Shown here: positions 8,532-17,619 of the stretch, one piece after another
Position numbering within the stretch: the first letter of the stretch is position 1
Layout of the letters: the number at the start of each line of letters is the position of its first letter
NCBI RefSeq assembly: GCF_038150125.1
Contig: NZ_JBBVMF010000002.1
Location: forward strand, 1 to 64,000
DNA from: SW132 sp038150125
GTDB lineage: Bacteria; Bacteroidota; Rhodothermia; Balneolales; Balneolaceae
Length of the DNA stretch: 64,000 bases
Reading direction: 5' to 3'
Position numbers and translations under genes: made by a program
Notes under the pieces: model-generated
What the model was told of the DNA's origin: nothing
What the model saw: only the letters and a program-made list of their open reading frames with translations
Databases searched by the model: none

Positions 8532-9326
8532 ATGAACATAATAAAAGTGGCAAGATTTGTTAAAAATCCAAGAAAATATATCCAGTATACAGCAAATGTA
8601 ATGGCCAAAAAAAAAATAGAAAACCAAAAATTTGTTCCAATAACAGATACAAAAGAAAGCGATATATTTATTGCAGGCTATCCTAAGTCAGGAAATACCT
8701 GGATGCAAAATTTAGTAGCCGGTCTCCTTTACGGAATAGACCCAGTTTTTTTACCAGACAGGTTAACCCAAGAGCTAATTCCAGATGTACATGGAAAACA
8801 ATATTATAAGCAATTTTTAGATTTCACCTGTTTTAAAACGCATAATTTACCTCAACCTGAATATAGACGCGTCATTCATTTGGTAAGAGATGGGCGCGAT
8901 GCAATGGTTTCTTACTATAACATGAATAAAGCGAATGGAAAAAATTACTCTTTTGAGGAAATGGTTGTAGACGGAAAAGGTATTTTTCCATCAAAATGGC
9001 ATAAGCACTGCCTGGCGTGGACAGATAATCCTTATTGTTCAGATTTATTAGTAGTACGATATGAAGATTTGATTGCTAAACCATTGGTTGAAATGCAAAG
9101 GGTCTGCGATTTTATCGGTATTGAAAGACCACTTGCCTTAATAAAAAAAGTTGTAGATGGAAATGTCTTCGAACAAATGAAAAGAAAAGAAAAAAAATTT
9201 GGATGGAACAATGAACAATGGGATAAGAAAAAAAACTTTATTCGTAAAGGAAAATTGGAAGCTACAAAGAGGAAATGCCAAAGGAGTTATTGTCATTTTT
9301 CAATCAAGAAGCCGAGAAGGCATTAA
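8532..9326 (+). CDS. Sulfotransferase, C-terminus frameshifted
   Basis: A PAPS-dependent sulfotransferase, 264 residues as read. The 5'-phosphosulfate loop YPKSGNTW (50-57) and the 3'-phosphate motif HLVRDGRDAMVSYY are intact. The last 23 residues are out of frame. After codon 241, in the A run at 9251-9254, the +2 frame (9257-9349) reads GSYKEEMPKELLSFFNQEAE and onward to a stop at 9347, which is the expected end for this family. One missing base in a homopolymer explains it, either a sequencing error or a real recent mutation. The intact enzyme would sulfate a sugar of the surface polysaccharide. The gene is clearly AT-rich. Confidence 0.8.
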   Translation: MNIIKVARFVKNPRKYIQYTANVMAKKKIENQKFVPITDTKESDIFIAGYPKSGNTWMQNLVAGLLYGIDPVFLPDRLTQELIPDVHGKQYYKQFLDFTCFKTHNLPQPEYRRVIHLVRDGRDAMVSYYNMNKANGKNYSFEEMVVDGKGIFPSKWHKHCLAWTDNPYCSDLLVVRYEDLIAKPLVEMQRVCDFIGIERPLALIKKVVDGNVFEQMKRKEKKFGWNNEQWDKKKNFIRKGKLEATKRKCQRSYCHFSIKKPRRH

Positions 9327-9338
9327 ATTTATTTTCTT

Positions 9339-10247
9339 ATGCAAATTAATATGAATATTAAATCTCCACTCTCTCCCGATAGCAAAGCTATGCTGATAGA
9401 GAAAATACCCACGGATATTATAAAAGAACGTTATTATAGGCTGTATGAAATAAATGTAGGTTTTAATATACCCTATGTTTTGAAATATAGATGTGAAGAG
9501 AGTGGATATGAGTTTTTTTATCCGTTCGACTTAGGAGGTGATTCTTCTTTTTATGAACAGCTCCAGCGTATAGACTGGTACTACATGCCTTGGAAATGGG
9601 AACATGGAAAAGCAGTAGAACACGTTGGTAAAAACGATAAGGTACTTGAGGTTGGTTCAGGAAATAGCTCTTTTGTAGAACATTTAACTAAGAAAGGTTT
9701 GCAGGCGACAGGTTTGGAACTTAACGAGGCAGCGGTTCAATCTGCGCAAGAAAGAGGATTAAATGTACTGAAAGAAAATATTGAAAATCATAGTAAAAAA
9801 AATCTTGGTCAGTATGACTTAGTATGTTCTTTTCAAGTGTTAGAACATATATCGGATATATATCCCTTTATTGCTGGAATGATTAAATGTTTGAAACCAG
9901 GAGGAACATTAATTATTTGCGTACCTAACAATGATTCTTTTATCAAAAAAGCAGAGTGGAATATACTCAATATGCCTCCTCACCATATGGGGTTGTGGAG
10001 CAAAAAATCATTGGGATATCTTTCTGAAATATTTCCTTTAAAAAACTCTAAATTTCTTTATGAACCTTTACAGTCCTACCATTATAGTTGGTACCAAGGC
10101 ATAATTGAAAGTTTGATAGGTAAAATACCAATTATTCGCAACGTTTATTACCACTTTTCTTTAAGCAAAATAGCCGGCCGATTGATTCCTTTGATATCTA
10201 AATCCATTACAGGACACTCAATTATGGCTATATATAAAAAGGAATGA
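9339..10247 (+). CDS. SAM-dependent class I methyltransferase
   Basis: A methyltransferase of about 300 residues. Motif I is VLEVGSGNSSFVEHL, followed by an acidic residue after strand 2 (GLELNEAA) and the later motif CSFQVLEHISD, as in Methyltransf_11/23-type enzymes. The first ATG is at 9339; an in-frame ATG at 9351 directly follows the restored stop of the frameshifted sulfotransferase (9347-9349) and may be the true start. It probably methylates a sugar or the end of the glycan chain, but the substrate is unknown. Neither start has a clear ribosome-binding site. Confidence 0.75.
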   Translation: MQINMNIKSPLSPDSKAMLIEKIPTDIIKERYYRLYEINVGFNIPYVLKYRCEESGYEFFYPFDLGGDSSFYEQLQRIDWYYMPWKWEHGKAVEHVGKNDKVLEVGSGNSSFVEHLTKKGLQATGLELNEAAVQSAQERGLNVLKENIENHSKKNLGQYDLVCSFQVLEHISDIYPFIAGMIKCLKPGGTLIICVPNNDSFIKKAEWNILNMPPHHMGLWSKKSLGYLSEIFPLKNSKFLYEPLQSYHYSWYQGIIESLIGKIPIIRNVYYHFSLSKIAGRLIPLISKSITGHSIMAIYKKE

Positions 10248-10253
10248 CGACCA

Positions 10254-11513
10254 ATGAGAATACTTCATATATCCACTTCTGACCAAGGCGGTGCTGCAAA
10301 AGCGTGTTTACGTTTGCACAAAGGCTTTTTACAACAATCAGTAAACTCAAAAGTATTATTAAAAAATAAAACGAATAACGAAATATCAGGGACCTATAAA
10401 ATTTCTCACCATGCCATAGAACGCAGTTTTAAAACAAAACTAAACACAAAAGCAGTAAGTATTTTAAAAGAACTAAATCTTTATAAAGCTAAGCCCGACC
10501 CTTTTTTGCTGGAGCGTCCCGCAGGTTTGGAAATGTTTAGCTATCCATTTTCTAAGTACGATATTACCAAATCTGATCTATATAAACAATCAGATATCAT
10601 AAACCTGCACTGGGTTGCCAACTTTTTAGACTATCCGTCTTTTTTTAAAAAAAACAAGAAACCTATAGTTTGGACTTTGCATGATCAAAACCCCTTTCTT
10701 GGTCTAGAACATTATTCAGAAACTATTGTAGGAGTAGATGAGAAAGGATATCCAATTAAAAGAGAATTAAGCAAATTTGAAAGAAGTAAGTTCAAACAAT
10801 TTGAAGATATTAAAAAGCAAGCATTAAATACGGTAGAAAATCTTACAGTGGTAACTCCTTCTGAATGGCTGGGTAACGAAGCAAAAAACAGTCCTGTTTT
10901 TGAAAATTTTGACTCCAAAGTAATACCATATGGTCTCAATTCTGACATATTTAAAACTTTGAACAAAACATTTTGTCGTGAATTTTTAAATATACCAGAA
11001 GATAAAACAGTAATGTTGTTTGTAGCAGATTCTATTTCTAACAAACGTAAAGGTTATGAGTATCTCCAAAAGGCATTAAAACAAATAAAAAAAAATTGTG
11101 TTTTATTGTCAGTAGGGTCAAAGCAGAGCCAACTCAATCAAAAAGATAATTATTTGGAACTTGGTAGAATACAGGATGAGCGTCTTATGAGCATTATATA
11201 TTCAGCAGCAGATGTATTTGTAATTCCGTCGCTTATGGATAATCTGCCAAATACAGTACTTGAATCCATCATGTGTGGTACACCTGTTATTGGTTTTCCT
11301 GTAGGCGGCATACCGGATATGATCCAAGGCGGCGAAAACGGCTACTTGACAGAAGAAATTTCCGTTCCGGCATTAGTAAAAGTGATTGAAATATTTTTAA
11401 GCAATCCAAATGTCTTTGACCTTAAAAAAATAAGAGAGAACGCGGTTAAAAAATATAGCTTGTCAGTTCAAGCAAAAGCATATAAAGCACTTTACACAAA
11501 ACTTCTTCATTAA
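10254..11513 (+). CDS. GT4-family glycosyltransferase (WcaC-like N-terminus)
   Basis: A 419-residue GT-B-type enzyme. The N-terminus (LHISTSDQGGAAKA) is typical of a GT4 subgroup that includes colanic-acid WcaC-like proteins. Near the C-terminus, DNLPNTVLESIMCGTPVIGF gives the donor-binding acidic pattern (D329, E337). It starts 6 bases after the methyltransferase, in the same AT-rich block. The sugar transferred cannot be inferred. Confidence 0.82.
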   Translation: MRILHISTSDQGGAAKACLRLHKGFLQQSVNSKVLLKNKTNNEISGTYKISHHAIERSFKTKLNTKAVSILKELNLYKAKPDPFLLERPAGLEMFSYPFSKYDITKSDLYKQSDIINLHWVANFLDYPSFFKKNKKPIVWTLHDQNPFLGLEHYSETIVGVDEKGYPIKRELSKFERSKFKQFEDIKKQALNTVENLTVVTPSEWLGNEAKNSPVFENFDSKVIPYGLNSDIFKTLNKTFCREFLNIPEDKTVMLFVADSISNKRKGYEYLQKALKQIKKNCVLLSVGSKQSQLNQKDNYLELGRIQDERLMSIIYSAADVFVIPSLMDNLPNTVLESIMCGTPVIGFPVGGIPDMIQGGENGYLTEEISVPALVKVIEIFLSNPNVFDLKKIRENAVKKYSLSVQAKAYKALYTKLLH

Positions 11514-11588
11514 AATTTCTGTGTAAGTTTATGTAAAACTCAAATTACAGGTAATATTAAAAGCAGCAGAGAATAATAGATTAGCAAC

Positions 11589-12374
11589 ATGAAACTCTCC
11601 ATCATCACCATCAACTACAACAACAAAACGGGCTTAATCAAAACCGTGGAGTCTGTTATTCATCAAACCTTCCAGGATTTTGAATACATTATCATAGATG
11701 GAGGAAGTACCGATGGAAGTAAAGAATACATACAGCAGATGCAAGAGCATTTTGACTACTGGGTCTCTGAGCCGGATAAGGGTATTTATAATGCGATGAA
11801 TAAGGGGATAAAAGTGGCGAAGGGGGAATATTGTTTATTTTTGAATAGTGGGGATATGCTCTATGATGATTTTTCTTTAGTTTATTTGTTTAAAAACTCC
11901 TTTGAAGAAGATATAGTTTACACGAACTGCTACTTTCACGAAGATGATAACACCACATTAAAAAAGAAAACGTTTCCTATACCTGAAAATTTAACTATGG
12001 ATTTTTTTTGGAAAGATATGCTTTGTCATCAGGCGATGATATTTAAAAGAAAATTTCTAGAAAATTATTCTAAATATGATGAAAAATACAAACTTGCATC
12101 AGATTTAAAATTAGTAGCTACTTCAATTGTTTTCGGAAAAGCTACGTTAAAAAAGGTTGAAATATTTTTATCAGTTTATGATTTAAATGGTCAATCTGCC
12201 TCAAGCAGATATTTATATGAAGATGAGAAAAGAAAAATTTTCCAAGAAGATTTTTCTTTTTTTTATGAGGATTATTGTAAATATGAAAAAACTGAATATG
12301 AGCTAAATGCTATAAGAAACCATTTTTTAATCAAGATCTTAAAAAAGATTAAAAATTTTCTAGTATTAAAATGA
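11589..12374 (+). CDS. GT2-family glycosyltransferase (WcaA/WcaE-like)
   Basis: A 261-residue GT-A-fold enzyme. Features include LSIITINYNN at the start, YIIIDGGSTDGS for nucleotide-sugar binding, EPDKGIYNAMNKGI, and LNSGD in place of a strict DxD, as in WcaE-type enzymes. The stop overlaps the next start by 4 bases (ATGA), which indicates translational coupling. Confidence 0.85.
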   Translation: MKLSIITINYNNKTGLIKTVESVIHQTFQDFEYIIIDGGSTDGSKEYIQQMQEHFDYWVSEPDKGIYNAMNKGIKVAKGEYCLFLNSGDMLYDDFSLVYLFKNSFEEDIVYTNCYFHEDDNTTLKKKTFPIPENLTMDFFWKDMLCHQAMIFKRKFLENYSKYDEKYKLASDLKLVATSIVFGKATLKKVEIFLSVYDLNGQSASSRYLYEDEKRKIFQEDFSFFYEDYCKYEKTEYELNAIRNHFLIKILKKIKNFLVLK

Positions 12375-13537
12375 ACATACTATTTATTACTCATGATGCT
12401 AGCAGAAGTGGTGCCCCTATTTTGTTACGTAATTTTATGGGATGGATGAAACGTAATACTAATCATGAGTTTCAACTCTTATGTAGAGTTGGAGGATCAT
12501 TAGAAAGTGACTTTAAAAGTCATGCAGATGTAAAGTATTTTTATCCAAAACATCTAAATAATCCTAAAACAGTTTTACAGAGAATAATAAATAGGATAGG
12601 ATATTATAAATATAGAATAAAAAAACACCATAGGGATCTTTTTTTACATTATAAAAAACAAGATTTTGATTTGATATATTCTAATACTGTCGTGAATACA
12701 GATGTATTAGTAGTATTAAAGAAATTAGATGTGCCAGTATTAACACATGTAAGAGAGTTAGAATCTACAATAGAACATTTTGGTGGAAAATATTTAATAA
12801 GAGAATTGGATAAATATACTGATAAGTTCGTAGCAGATAGTTATGCGGTTAAGAAGAATTTAGTAGATCAACATAATGTAGTTGATAAAAAAATTGATGT
12901 AATTTACGAATATGTAGAAGTACCTGAAAAACTGCCGGATACAGAAATTACTAGTACGTTGAAAAGTAAACTAGAAATTCCAGAAGATGCTTTTATTGTG
13001 GGAGCATCTGGAGGGGGCCTGTGGCGTAAAGGATATGATTTATTCATTCAAGCAGCAGTAGCAATTTGTAATAAAGAAGGAAATGAAAACGTATATTTTT
13101 TGTGGGTAGGAGGATTTAAAGAAGATAAAGAAGCGGAAATAAGATTTGATATTCATAAGGCAGGTTTAAAAGACAGGATCCTATTTGTAGGCTCACAAAA
13201 AAAACCGTTAGACTATTTTTCATTATTTGATGTGTTTGTGTTGGCCTCACGAGAAGAACCATTTGGAATCGTTGGTATGGAATCTGCCCTCTTTGAAACT
13301 CCTATCATTTGTTTTAACAATTCTGGTGGCATGCCAGAATTTATAACTGAAGAATGTGGAATAGCAGTACCGTATCTAAATATTCCCAAGTTGGTAGAGG
13401 CCATTTTATTTTTTAAACACAACCCTAAACTAAGGGAACAATATGGGCGTAATGCTAAAAATAAAGTATTAACCCAACATACTTTGGAAGTTAAATCCAA
13501 AGAACTTTTGAAAATTATGGAAAATCAATTATGGTAA
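12371..13537 (+). CDS. GT4-family glycosyltransferase
   Basis: A 388-residue GT-B-fold enzyme in a very AT-rich stretch. The start is fixed by a 4-base overlap with the previous gene. The C-terminal donor site reads REEPFGIVGMESALFETPII, with the usual pair of glutamates eight residues apart. The N-terminus contains SRSGAPILL, which resembles the GxGG-like acceptor loop of this family. Substrate unknown. Confidence 0.82.
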   Translation: MNILFITHDASRSGAPILLRNFMGWMKRNTNHEFQLLCRVGGSLESDFKSHADVKYFYPKHLNNPKTVLQRIINRIGYYKYRIKKHHRDLFLHYKKQDFDLIYSNTVVNTDVLVVLKKLDVPVLTHVRELESTIEHFGGKYLIRELDKYTDKFVADSYAVKKNLVDQHNVVDKKIDVIYEYVEVPEKLPDTEITSTLKSKLEIPEDAFIVGASGGGLWRKGYDLFIQAAVAICNKEGNENVYFLWVGGFKEDKEAEIRFDIHKAGLKDRILFVGSQKKPLDYFSLFDVFVLASREEPFGIVGMESALFETPIICFNNSGGMPEFITEECGIAVPYLNIPKLVEAILFFKHNPKLREQYGRNAKNKVLTQHTLEVKSKELLKIMENQLW

Positions 13538-14490
13538 GTATTGTTATTTGCCATAGAGATAAAAAACTTCTAACACAGTTTAAAAAGAACGTAAAGGAAA
13601 CCATTGGTTCACCATTTGAATTTGTAATTATCGACAATAAAGCAAATGACTATAATATTTTTCAGGCTTATAATTTAGGGATTGAGCAAAGTCAATTTGA
13701 TATTATATGTTTTTCACACGAGGATATAATTTTTCATACCCAAGACTGGGGGAAAAAAGTGAAAAAGCATTTTGAAGATGAAAACACGGGCATGATTGGT
13801 GTGGTTGGTGGTAATGCCTTCCCCAACTGCCCTTCTCCCTGGTGGAATAGCAACTATTTGAATGATCATTTAATTCACAACATCCAGCATTGGAAAGATG
13901 GGTTTACACCTCAACAAAGTGTAAATTCTCAGCCTTATAATAACATTAAAAACTGCACACTAGAATATCATAATCCTACAGGAGAAAACAGGATTAAAGC
14001 GGTAGCTATAGATGGTTTCTTGATGTGTGCTCATAAACGAGCTTTAAAAAAGTGTAAGTTCGATGAAAAAACTTTTAATGGATTTCACTGCTATGATACC
14101 GATATATGCTTACAGGTCGGTCAAACGCATAATATCTATGTAGTTTACGATATTTTGATTGAACATCTTTCTATGGGATCGGTGGCCAGGGAATGGGCTA
14201 AAGCTGCAGAGGCATTGGCTGATAAATGGAAAGATCAACTCCCATTTTTTGCAAAAGAAGTGGATGCTCAAAAAATCCCTCGCTATCAAGCTAAATGTTT
14301 ACTGACATATTGTTATTGGATAAAGGGCATGGACATGCCAGATCATGAAATTAAAGAAATTATCCGTAAATATTTAAACCTTAACCATCGCTTTGTATCC
14401 CAAGAAAGTTTATTACTTTGGCTATGGTCAAAATTAGGGTATAAGCTCGCGAGGATTCCTTATCGTCTATCAAAAAATTTAATAAATTAA
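13531..14490 (+). CDS. GT2-like glycosyltransferase (SHED-motif type)
   Basis: A 319-residue protein that starts VSIVICHRD and carries ICFSHEDIIF in the place where GT2 enzymes have DxD. This is typical of the Glyco_tranf_2_5-type group. The central segment FLMCAHKRAL and FHCYDTDICLQ match the acceptor side of GT-A enzymes. It overlaps the previous gene by 7 bases and abuts the next one directly, so the three genes are probably co-translated. Confidence 0.75.
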   Translation: MVSIVICHRDKKLLTQFKKNVKETIGSPFEFVIIDNKANDYNIFQAYNLGIEQSQFDIICFSHEDIIFHTQDWGKKVKKHFEDENTGMIGVVGGNAFPNCPSPWWNSNYLNDHLIHNIQHWKDGFTPQQSVNSQPYNNIKNCTLEYHNPTGENRIKAVAIDGFLMCAHKRALKKCKFDEKTFNGFHCYDTDICLQVGQTHNIYVVYDILIEHLSMGSVAREWAKAAEALADKWKDQLPFFAKEVDAQKIPRYQAKCLLTYCYWIKGMDMPDHEIKEIIRKYLNLNHRFVSQESLLLWLWSKLGYKLARIPYRLSKNLIN

Positions 14491-15507
14491 ATGCAAAAAA
14501 AACCTTTGGTATCCGTTGGAATTCCGGTTTATAATCGGGAAAAATTTATACAAAACGCTATCTACAGTGTTTTAAATCAGACTTATCAAAATTTCGAAAT
14601 TATTATTATTGATGATGGATCCACAGATGCTTCTATCTCCATCATTGAATCTATAAAAGATTCCCGGATTAAGCTTTTTAAAAATACAGACAACAAAGGT
14701 GTAGTTTATACAAGAAATAGATACTTAAAGGAAGCCCAGGGAGATTATATTGCTATCCTGGATTCTGATGATTCCTGGTTGCCAACAAAACTTGAGAAGC
14801 AAATCGCCTTTTTAGAAAATAATCCAAACTATGGCATTTGCGGGTCCTGGGCCTTACGTAAATACACTACAGGAAAAGAAGATATCTGGAAATACCCCAA
14901 TACAGATGATGAAATTAGAGCGAGATTACCTTGGGGGTCTGCCATAGTGCACTCCTCAATGATGTTACGACGCAGCATTTTATATAAATATGATATCGAG
15001 TACAAAAAAGGATTCGATTCTGTGGAAGATTATGATATGATTCGGCAGTTTGTTAAATACTCTAAAGCGTATAATATAGAAGAACCTCTTATTGTTTATA
15101 ATATTCACGGCAATCAAATTACAGTAGAGGATAATAGAGAACAGGTTTTAAAGGCTATTTTAGTGGGTGAACAATATTTAAATGATTTAGATATAGAATT
15201 TTTTAAAGAGGAAAGAGCTATTTACAAAAATGTATATAAGTTTGAGTTTTGTTTAGATGTTGGTGAACTCAAAATATTAAAAAATCTTTTGGAGAGAATT
15301 ATAAACAGGATCGAAAACATTGCAAAGTGCAATTCAGATGCATTTAAAAAAACAATATCAAATAAATGGTTTTTATCCTGTTATCACAGTACGCAAAATG
15401 GTTTAAAAGCAATTACTATTTTTAATTCCAGCAAAGGCGAATTAGCCTGCGTATTTTCACCTATCCAAAAATTAAAATTTTATTTAAAAGCGATATTAAA
15501 AAGATAA
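14491..15507 (+). CDS. GT2-family glycosyltransferase
   Basis: A 338-residue enzyme with a canonical GT-A N-terminus: VSVGIPVYNREKFI, IIIDDGSTDAS, and AILDSDDSWLP, which contains the metal-binding acidic residues. The C-terminal ~120 residues are less conserved. It starts on the base after the preceding stop. Directly downstream lies a decayed glycosyltransferase copy. Confidence 0.85.
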   Translation: MQKKPLVSVGIPVYNREKFIQNAIYSVLNQTYQNFEIIIIDDGSTDASISIIESIKDSRIKLFKNTDNKGVVYTRNRYLKEAQGDYIAILDSDDSWLPTKLEKQIAFLENNPNYGICGSWALRKYTTGKEDIWKYPNTDDEIRARLPWGSAIVHSSMMLRRSILYKYDIEYKKGFDSVEDYDMIRQFVKYSKAYNIEEPLIVYNIHGNQITVEDNREQVLKAILVGEQYLNDLDIEFFKEERAIYKNVYKFEFCLDVGELKILKNLLERIINRIENIAKCNSDAFKKTISNKWFLSCYHSTQNGLKAITIFNSSKGELACVFSPIQKLKFYLKAILKR

Positions 15508-15932
15508 ATGAAAAAGTTAAAAGTAGGATGTTTTACTCATACACACTAGTGTGTCAGAGACCTTAATTTATGATTTAGTCAAATCCTTAAATAAAGTCAA
15601 GAATATCGACTTACTTTTGTCACAGGGAAATTGACTCCACCAATAGTAGATTTTGAGCTGCAATCCATAGCTACGGGATATTCCGAAAAGTTTGAAGATT
15701 TAAGCTTTAAGGCATTTAAAATTGGGCGGGTGTTTGGTAGTAAAAGTTATAAATTTAAATACTCTGTCAAGCGTAAAAATTCCATAGCGATGACTGAGAA
15801 AATTATCTATCTGATACAAAATCCGTAAGCAGCTGAAAGGATTGGAAAACAAGGAAGGTTGCAGATTCAAGAGTTTTGCAAACAGTGAAAACGGATTAAA
15901 ATGATTAAGCAACTATTAAGAAATTTTGCATG
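15508..15932 (+). pseudogene. Decayed, internally deleted copy of the 6484-7662 glycosyltransferase
   Basis: The beginning (MKKLKVGCFTHTH, stop, then ETLIYDLVKSLN) matches the N-terminus of the gene at 6484. A middle part (IATGYSEKFEDL ... FKIGRVFGS) matches its residues about 58-80. The end, 15792-15932, matches 7522-7662 almost base for base (EKIIYLIQNP, then KMIKQLLRNFA). About 260 central residues are missing, and stop codons interrupt the frame at several places (15547, 15828, 15886). The copy is non-functional. Confidence 0.85.
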
Positions 15933-15958
15933 AAGATTCTCTATTTAGTCGACCGATT

Positions 15959-17146
15959 ATGAAAGTTCTGATATTTGTACAAAAGTTTGGAAGTATTACC
16001 ACAACATTTATCTATAATGAAATTTTAGAGTTATCAAGACATCACAATGTATTGGTGGTATGCTGTGAAAGGGGAGATGAAGAGAAATATCCGTTTTCAA
16101 ACGTTATAACAGTCCCCTTGAGAAATAACCGTATCATTAAAAAGGTTAAATGGCTGCTCTATAAATACGATATAAAAGCACTTCACTATAATCTTATCTT
16201 TAAGAGAAAGATCAATAATTTAGTGGCTGAATTTAAACCTGATCTAATTCACGGACATTTTGGTAATGAGTCGATGGTTTTCTTTAAAAATCTCGAAAAG
16301 AAGTTTTTGGAAATCCCAACAGTCGTAAGTTTTCATGGCTATGATGCGTCATCAGAATTGAAAGAAAGTTCAGTTTACATTCGAGAGTTGAGACATTTCT
16401 TTAACGGAAAATATCCGAGAAAGGCGATCTTTTGTTCAGAATATCTGCGAAATAACCTGAAAAATGCAGGTGTTCAGATCACTGACAATAATTCAGATAT
16501 CTTATTCTATGGAATTAATACGAATCAGTTTTCCCGAAAGAGATATCATGAAAAAAGTGTATATCGGTTTTTGCAGATTTCATCGTTCAGGGAAAAAAAA
16601 GGACATCTTTACACAGTAAAAGCATTTGCTAAATTTTTAGAGAAAAATAATAGAAAAAATGTTGAACTTGTGTTGGCAGGAGGGGGCCCTCTGCTAAAAG
16701 AAATTAAAGAGTTCACAAAAAAACTAAATATCACTGATAAAGTTCATTTTCCAGGATGGGTGAATCATGAAGAAGCGCAAGAATGGTTAGAAAGCGCCGA
16801 CTGTTTTCTTCATCATAGTGTAACGGCCAAAAATGGTGACACTGAGGGCATGCCGAACGCTATTATTGAAGCAATGGCGATGGAACTTCCAGTAATATCC
16901 ACAGTCCATGCCGGAATACCCGAAATAATTGAGCATCGAGTGCACGGATTACTTACTAAGGAAAAAGATGTTGATACGTATTCAATTTACATGGAAGAAA
17001 TTATGGCTTGGTATTATCTAAAGAGAAACAGAACAAAAATTGTAGAACAGTTTTCTATACCAGCTCATTACAATAAATTGAATGATATTTATCAGGATAT
17101 CGCAAGTAATTGTGATAGAATCCAAGAAAATTCGGAAAATTTCTGA
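15959..17146 (+). CDS. GT4-family glycosyltransferase
   Basis: A 395-residue GT-B enzyme from the ATG at 15959 (MKVLIFVQKFGS). An upstream in-frame ATG at 15926 overlaps the dead gene and is less likely. Motifs include FHGYDASSE, the GGGPLLKEI loop and the donor site DTEGMPNAIIEAMAMELPVI. It resembles colanic-acid WcaL-like transferases. The acceptor is unknown. Confidence 0.82.
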   Translation: MKVLIFVQKFGSITTTFIYNEILELSRHHNVLVVCCERGDEEKYPFSNVITVPLRNNRIIKKVKWLLYKYDIKALHYNLIFKRKINNLVAEFKPDLIHGHFGNESMVFFKNLEKKFLEIPTVVSFHGYDASSELKESSVYIRELRHFFNGKYPRKAIFCSEYLRNNLKNAGVQITDNNSDILFYGINTNQFSRKRYHEKSVYRFLQISSFREKKGHLYTVKAFAKFLEKNNRKNVELVLAGGGPLLKEIKEFTKKLNITDKVHFPGWVNHEEAQEWLESADCFLHHSVTAKNGDTEGMPNAIIEAMAMELPVISTVHAGIPEIIEHRVHGLLTKEKDVDTYSIYMEEIMAWYYLKRNRTKIVEQFSIPAHYNKLNDIYQDIASNCDRIQENSENF

Positions 17147-17301
17147 TACTAATATATCATAGAAATCCTATATGGTATCTACGATGTGGGTTAAAGCATC
17201 TGAATCCACTTTCGATCAGGAAGTCATTTTTTATTGGTTTTGCTAAGACCTTTCCAAAAATTGTGAATTTATCAATCTATTTTGATAAATATTGAAATAA
17301 T

Positions 17302-17619
17302 TTGAAAATTCTCAATTTCTCACCGTATCTCGGATTAAACTCTAAAAGCCTTTCAGGTTATGACACCCATATAAGAGATATGATTTATGCCTTTGAAAAG
17401 CGGGATTGTTAGGTATTGCTATTGATTATGGGAGGCACTGAGAAAACAGAAGAAAACAGTGTGGGAAATTCAGGAAAAAGGCCTGTCAGGCTCTGTAGGA
17501 TATAGACCTGATTTGGTCTGATTATTTCGCCAAATGAAAATTGGATGGAGCTGTACAAAATTTTAAATAGCCTGTATTAGGCAGAGAGCATATTTATGAA
17601 AATGGATAAAAAATTATGA
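17302..17619 (+). pseudogene. Remnant of a truncated gene, probably a glycosyltransferase
   Basis: A TTG or mutated start at 17302 opens KILNFSPYLGLNSKSLSGYD and then RDMIYAFEKRDC before a stop. This resembles the N-terminus of a GT4 enzyme. Further conserved-looking pieces appear in shifted frames (PNENWMELYKILNSLY, then a stop and MKMDKKL). The last stop overlaps the next start as ATGA (17616-17619), so the lost gene was once coupled to the following one. The rest of 17147-17301 shows nothing recognisable. Confidence 0.55.

Noticed and set aside
8532..9349. Programmed ribosomal frameshift at the sulfotransferase A run
   Set aside because: The run is only four A residues with no stem-loop seen downstream; a one-base deletion or a read error explains it more simply.
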